A stretch of 7,743 bases of DNA from an uncultured Clostridia bacterium. Its GTDB lineage: Bacteria > Bacillota_I > Bacilli_A > RF39 > UBA660. A program made the position numbers and the translations under genes. The notes under the pieces were generated by a model. It saw only the letters and a list, made by a program, of their open reading frames with translations, searched no databases and had not been told where the DNA came from. The DNA lies in assembly GCA_947569225.1 (NCBI GenBank), contig CANORX010000044.1:1-7743 (forward strand), read 5' to 3'. This document shows positions 5,034 through 7,743 of the stretch, in pieces. Positions within the stretch are counted from its first letter, which is position 1; the number at the start of each line of letters is the position of its first letter.

Positions 5034-6008
5034 TTATCTCTCTCCCTCTTCAAGCATAGTCCTTATAAACACGCCATACCCTTTAGTAACCTCATCAACA
5101 AGCACATGAGTAACCGCGCCTATAATCTTATCATTTTGAATAATCGGGCTCCCGCTCATACCTTGAACAATACCACCACTTTCCTCTAAAAGCCTCTTAT
5201 CAGTCACCTTAAAAGTAATAGACTTATTAGTATTAAGTAAAGTTTTATTTAACCCTGTTATCTCAATCTCATACTCATCGATCTTATCACCATCAGTAAT
5301 AGTATAAATCGTAGCCTTACCATACTCTATATCATCATAATTTGCAACCTTAATAGAACTCTTTTTAGGTAAAGTAGAACTAAAATTACCAAAAAGTCCA
5401 TTTGAAGTATTCTTACTAATAGTACCAATTTTCTCATCATAAATTATATTAGCATTCTTACTTCCAACAGAACCATTACTACTTCTATCAATACCACTCA
5501 CATAACTATTAAAAATATTACCATTCCTAACTTCAACCCTTCTTTGAGTCTCATTAATAATAATCTCATGTCCTAAAGCTCCATAAATTAAAGTATCTGG
5601 ATCTATATATGTAAGAGTACCTATACCAGTAACTCTCTCCTTAACATAAAGTCCTGTCTTATATACATTATCCTCTTTCTTAAGCTTCAACTTTGTCATA
5701 AACTCCTTACCATCTCTAAGAACCTTAACATTAACCTCATCATTTACAATATTCTTATCGATAACAGAACTCATCTCATTAATAGTATCAACACTTTCTC
5801 CTTCAATCTCTAAAATAGTGTCTCCTAGCTTTAAAGTCTCACTACCTATATACTTACCATCTACCTTATAAAAACCTACGATAACTATACCTTTAGTATC
5901 TATTTGTATACCTATATTCTCACCACCTGGAATCACATACTCCGAATAAGCATACACATTTAGAGGTGTGAATAAAATAAATGCTAACGAAATAAAAAAT
6001 TTTTTCAT
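5034..6008 (-). CDS. spoIVB: SpoIVB serine peptidase (family S55)
   Basis: This 324-residue protein has an N-terminal hydrophobic segment (about 4-20) that would anchor or export it, a PDZ domain (about 35-110, with LKLGDTILEIEG), and the SpoIVB peptidase domain. Residues expected for catalysis are present: His147 in YGALGHEI, Asp270 in KVTDKRLL, and Ser285 in GGIVQGMSGSPI. The Asp-Ser gap of 15 equals that of B. subtilis D363/S378, and GAVTHVLVDEVTKGYGVFI follows as usual. In Bacillus the protein crosses the inner forespore membrane and cleaves SpoIVFA, which switches on SpoIVFB and so sigma-K in the mother cell. B. subtilis SpoIVB is about 425 residues; this copy is shorter mainly before and within the PDZ region, with no loss of motifs. 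The start follows a GAGGTG site (6015-6020), and a possible sigma-G promoter precedes it. Confidence 0.95.
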   Translation of the reverse strand: MKKFFISLAFILFTPLNVYAYSEYVIPGGENIGIQIDTKGIVIVGFYKVDGKYIGSETLKLGDTILEIEGESVDTINEMSSVIDKNIVNDEVNVKVLRDGKEFMTKLKLKKEDNVYKTGLYVKERVTGIGTLTYIDPDTLIYGALGHEIIINETQRRVEVRNGNIFNSYVSGIDRSSNGSVGSKNANIIYDEKIGTISKNTSNGLFGNFSSTLPKKSSIKVANYDDIEYGKATIYTITDGDKIDEYEIEITGLNKTLLNTNKSITFKVTDKRLLEESGGIVQGMSGSPIIQNDKIIGAVTHVLVDEVTKGYGVFIRTMLEEGER

Positions 6009-6014
6009 TTAAAA

Positions 6015-6055
6015 CACCTCATTACTATTATGAGTAGTTTAAATCTAATAAATCC
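6015..6055 (-). promoter_or_regulatory. Possible sigma-G-type promoter and ribosome binding site of spoIVB
   Basis: On the minus strand CATAATA (6032-6026) matches the forespore sigma-G/sigma-F -10 form CATNNTA. Eighteen bases upstream, GGATT (6055-6051) partly fits the GHATR -35. The GAGGTG ribosome binding site (6020-6015) follows directly, implying a leader of about a dozen bases. SpoIVB is a forespore (sigma-G, sigma-F) gene in Bacillus, so the match is in the right place. However, the -35 is only partial, and the -10 could equally be read as a weak sigma-A site. Confidence 0.4.
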
Positions 6056-6078
6056 TTCCAATAAATACTATGGAAATC

Positions 6079-6106
6079 TTTACAAGAAGTAATAACGTAT
6101 TAATAT
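6079..6106 (+). promoter_or_regulatory. Weak candidate promoter for the 6135 gene
   Basis: TTTACA (6079-6084) resembles a -35 and TAATAT (6101-6106) a -10 with four of six matches, at 16-base spacing. A start near 6113 would leave about 20 bases before the ATG. AT-rich DNA yields such pairs readily, so support is slight. Confidence 0.3.
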
Positions 6107-6134
6107 GTATCATACACTTTTAATGGAGGAAAAA

Positions 6135-6698
6135 ATGGAAAAAAGTAGCTTTATAATATATGAGGAAAAATCTGTCAAAAACAAACCAATATTTACTAAA
6201 AAAGATCAATCACACTATGTAGAAAAAATGTCTGATGGAATTATGAGTATAGAATGTATAAACTATTTAAATGACACAATAAGAGGCCCACATGAATACA
6301 GAAACAACATATCTATAAATGTTTATAATAAAGAAGAATTAACAAGATTTTCTAACAACAATGGATTTAGCTTTATGTGGCACGAAAACATAATTGACAC
6401 TTTATATAATGAGGATAACATGGAAATGTTCGAATTATTTTCAAAAGATGTATCATTTAATGCATGTTTCTATAACCAAACAAGAAAAAGCTTACTCATA
6501 ATAAATGGAAAAGAAAACTTAGACATGGAACTATTCTTTGGATATTCAAAAGTTAATGGAATAATAATGTTTTCAAATAACTTTGAATTACTAAGTAGCT
6601 TATGTAATGGAGTAAAACTATTTGACTATAACTCATACTTCATTAATGGAGAATTTAAAAAAATGAAAGACAAAACAAAAACTCTAAAACTAAAATAA
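6135..6698 (+). CDS. Hypothetical protein, possible degenerate class II amidotransferase-like fold
   Basis: This is a 187-residue soluble protein with no signal or membrane segment. I chose the ATG at 6135 because GGAGGA (6125-6130) precedes it at good spacing; an in-frame ATG at 6105 has no such site. I do not recognise it firmly. The order of motifs recalls class II glutamine amidotransferases of the asparagine synthase/GlmS kind: INVYNKEEL (61-69) for the usual NGEIYNYEEL, ENIIDTLY (84-91) for SDTEVIL, a strand-turn-strand SFNACFYNQTRKSLLIING (107-125), GIIMFSNNFELLSSL (142-156) for the FASE.KALL strand-helix, and YFINGEFKKM near the end. The catalytic N-terminal Cys is absent (it starts MEKS), so it would not be an active enzyme. 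It stands alone, divergent from spoIVB, with its own terminator. That it is a gene is likely; the fold is a tentative reading by eye. Confidence 0.8.
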   Translation: MEKSSFIIYEEKSVKNKPIFTKKDQSHYVEKMSDGIMSIECINYLNDTIRGPHEYRNNISINVYNKEELTRFSNNNGFSFMWHENIIDTLYNEDNMEMFELFSKDVSFNACFYNQTRKSLLIINGKENLDMELFFGYSKVNGIIMFSNNFELLSSLCNGVKLFDYNSYFINGEFKKMKDKTKTLKLK

Positions 6699-6715
6699 GA
6701 GATTTAGTACAAAAT

Positions 6716-6755
6716 AAAACACAAGTTAAATCATAATAATTTGTGTTTTTTATTT
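6716..6755 (+). terminator. Intrinsic terminator after the 6135 gene
   Basis: AAAACACAA (6716-6724) pairs perfectly with TTGTGTTTT (6741-6749), and the stem extends inward by four more pairs, one of them G-U, to an 8-base loop. A T-rich tail runs to about 6755. It lies 17 bases past the stop codon. Confidence 0.85.
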
Positions 6756-6816
6756 GTCAATGTATAAAACTTATTACAATGAATATAATATAAGTACATA
6801 AAAAAATACAAAACTC

Positions 6817-6863
6817 TTGACAAAAGTCATATTAAGTAGTATAATATGGTACATATAAGGGGG
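6817..6863 (+). promoter_or_regulatory. Consensus sigma-A promoter and strong ribosome binding site
   Basis: TTGACA at 6817-6822 and TATAAT at 6840-6845 are both perfect and are separated by exactly 17 bases, the ideal housekeeping promoter. Transcription would start near 6852. AAGGGGG (6857-6863) follows, 5 bases before the ATG at 6869. It is the best promoter in the window and drives the two-gene unit of unknown function. An unregulated promoter this strong would be surprising, and an inverted repeat covers the -35. Confidence 0.85.
6818..6829. repeat. Inverted repeat over the -35, possible operator
   Basis: TGAC-AAAA-GTCA is a perfect 4-base inverted repeat that overlaps the -35 hexamer and enters the spacer. 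A repressor dimer bound there would block polymerase. The heptamer GTACATA also occurs on both sides of the promoter (6794-6800 and 6849-6855). Short arms like these can arise by chance, so the operator role is only a suggestion. Confidence 0.3.
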
Positions 6864-6868
6864 TTATT

Positions 6869-7210
6869 ATGGATATATTTGTTGTGCTCTGGATTACTAC
6901 AACTATAATAGGAATAATTATGGAGACATCTTTTATAATTGACGTGATGAAAGAAGCAACAGAAGCAGGATATAAAATAAACAAAAAGGAGGTACATAAA
7001 TTGCTTTTACCACCAGCACTTTTATTCTTACCTATATTTAATTTATCGTTTATAACTGCTAAAACTGTAAAATATTATATATTTCCTTTATGGGAGAACT
7101 TAAGTGAAATTAAATCAGATAACATTATATTACCATTAACAATTGAAGAAAAATTAGAATATAATATGAAACCGACGAATATTAATGCAATGAAAATAAC
7201 ATTAAAATAA
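6869..7210 (+). CDS. Small membrane protein of unknown function
   Basis: I do not recognise this 113-residue protein. It has a hydrophobic first segment (about residues 4-26, including the WITTTIIGIIM stretch), a short polar loop rich in Lys and Glu (about 27-43), and a second hydrophobic segment (about 44-62, LLLPPALLFLPIFNLSFI) with several prolines. A hydrophilic tail of about 50 residues follows. This suggests two membrane passes with the tail on the same side as the start. It lies directly behind a consensus sigma-A promoter and is followed after 19 bases by a second unknown gene, probably in the same transcript. Its codon use differs from the genes to its left: none of its leucines uses CTA, the codon so common in ylbL and xseA, and tyrosine is always TAT. 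That suggests a different history, perhaps transfer. The gene looks real; its function is unknown. Confidence 0.8.
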   Translation: MDIFVVLWITTTIIGIIMETSFIIDVMKEATEAGYKINKKEVHKLLLPPALLFLPIFNLSFITAKTVKYYIFPLWENLSEIKSDNIILPLTIEEKLEYNMKPTNINAMKITLK

Positions 7211-7229
7211 TTAGAAAGGGAGTTAAAAT

Positions 7230-7625
7230 ATGGAAAAGGAAAATCAAGAGAGAAATTTTAAATTAATAACACTAATAGGACTTAGAAATATGCTCACTAA
7301 TGCCACTATAGTAATTGATGAAAGTACTTTTTATTACACATTTAAAAAAGGAGACGATAATGAACCTAGATTGCATCTAAGTGGAGTAATAGGTGGATTA
7401 TATGAGTGTTTACCACCAGAAGAACAATTTAAAGTACTAAGAGACAAACTAAAAGAAATAATATTAGCTGCTGAACAACTTAACAAGGGCAACAAAAGAT
7501 TACCTTTAATAGATCCAACACTTAAAGGAAACAATGATTCTAAAAGTACAATTTTAAGTATGTATAAAATACCAGAAGACTATGCACAAGTGGTCATATA
7601 TGAAGACAAAACATTTAAAAGATAA
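7230..7625 (+). CDS. Hypothetical soluble protein, second gene of the unknown pair
   Basis: I do not recognise this 131-residue protein. It has no signal peptide or membrane segment. Likely structure is a first helix (about 10-22), a strand pair (about 25-40, IVIDESTFYYTF), a loop and strand (45-52), a long amphipathic helix (about 61-85, PPEEQFKVLRDKLKEIILAAEQ), a polar linker, and a final strand near YAQVVIYED (118-126). The start follows AAAGGGAG at a good distance, 19 bases after the membrane protein gene. An intrinsic terminator lies just past the stop, so the two genes form one transcription unit. The pairing of a small two-pass membrane protein with a soluble partner is the only clue to function. 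A ligand-binding or regulatory role is possible but unsupported by any motif I can name. Confidence 0.8.
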   Translation: MEKENQERNFKLITLIGLRNMLTNATIVIDESTFYYTFKKGDDNEPRLHLSGVIGGLYECLPPEEQFKVLRDKLKEIILAAEQLNKGNKRLPLIDPTLKGNNDSKSTILSMYKIPEDYAQVVIYEDKTFKR

Positions 7626-7630
7626 AAAGG

Positions 7631-7668
7631 ATAAGAAGAAAGCAAAACTATAAACTTTCTTCTTTTTC
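7631..7668 (+). terminator. Intrinsic terminator of the two-gene unit
   Basis: AAGAAGAAAG (7633-7642) pairs perfectly with CTTTCTTCTT (7655-7664) around a 12-base loop, with more T immediately after (7665-7667). It begins within 10 bases of the stop of the second gene. Confidence 0.8.
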
Positions 7669-7743
7669 TATACATTTAAATATGATAAAACCCGAGTTTT
7701 ACAGATGATAAACTTAAAAACCATCACTTTTCCCTGTATTTAT
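7669..7743. other. Right edge, no gene assigned; short hairpin
   Basis: The last 75 bases contain a small perfect hairpin, TAAAAC (7686-7691) with GTTTTA (7696-7701) around a CCGA loop. On the minus strand, a frame entering from beyond the edge would stop at TAA (7716-7714) after nine codons reading INTGKSDGF. The hairpin, 12 bases further on, could then be its weak terminator. Another minus frame stops even earlier, so neither the gene nor its frame can be decided from this fragment. Confidence 0.25.

Noticed and set aside
6105..6134. An earlier in-frame ATG for the 6135 gene
   Set aside because: There is no ribosome binding site before 6105, whereas GGAGGA lies 4 bases before the ATG at 6135; the extra residues also look like untranslated leader.
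7670..7743. A small minus-strand ORF (ATG near 7725, about 18 codons) through the edge hairpin
   Set aside because: There is no clear ribosome binding site, the codon use is odd, and it runs into the terminator zone of the plus-strand unit.
1..7743. tRNA, rRNA, CRISPR array, riboswitch, transposase or attachment sites
   Set aside because: No cloverleaf, conserved rRNA segment, regularly spaced repeat, known riboswitch core, DDE-type or serine recombinase motif, or flanking duplicated repeat could be seen on either strand.

Overview
The window is very AT-rich DNA, most likely from an uncultured, low-GC Bacillota of the Bacilli/RF39-like or Clostridia-like gut type. The standard genetic code fits. 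Trp codons read as TGG, and both ylbJ and nusB end in TGA at the length expected for their families, which argues against a mycoplasma-type code. Two endospore-formation genes (ylbJ, spoIVB) point to a spore former or a close relative of one. Placement below phylum level is a guess.

Layout. 1-50: an anomalous GC- and purine-rich edge. 82-1008 (+): two pilin-like genes, the tail of a type IV pilus/competence-type pseudopilin operon. 964-1860 (-): ylbJ, which converges on and overlaps the second pilin gene. 1905-2918 (+): a membrane-anchored PDZ/Lon-type (S16) protease of the YlbL/SepM family, divergent from ylbJ. 3013-4903 (+): the nusB-xseA-xseB operon (transcription antitermination factor and exonuclease VII). 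4916-4990: two back-to-back terminators, one per strand. 5034-6008 (-): spoIVB, the serine peptidase that signals across the forespore membranes. 6135-6698 (+): an unrecognised protein with a faint resemblance to a degenerate class II glutamine amidotransferase. 6817-7665 (+): a two-gene unit of unknown function behind a textbook sigma-A promoter, ending at an intrinsic terminator.

Two gene neighbourhoods are compacted versions of ones known in Bacillus subtilis. These are ylbJ-ylbK-ylbL (here ylbJ/ylbL, divergent) and nusB-folD-xseA-xseB-...-recN-spoIVB (here nusB-xseA-xseB facing spoIVB). The left five-sixths is therefore mainly conserved housekeeping and sporulation DNA. The part right of about 6.1 kb looks accessory, because its genes are unrecognised and its codon use differs, most clearly in the 113-residue membrane protein.

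Regulation visible in the sequence: extended -10 promoters (an identical 11-mer) before ylbL and nusB, each close to the start codon; a sigma-G-like promoter before spoIVB; a consensus sigma-A promoter with an inverted repeat over its -35 at 6817-6845; and several clear intrinsic terminators, one of which (1138-1174) lies inside the ylbJ coding region on the opposite strand. No tRNA, rRNA, CRISPR array, transposase or recognisable defence system was found. The best candidates for undescribed biology are the 6135 gene and the 6869-7625 gene pair.
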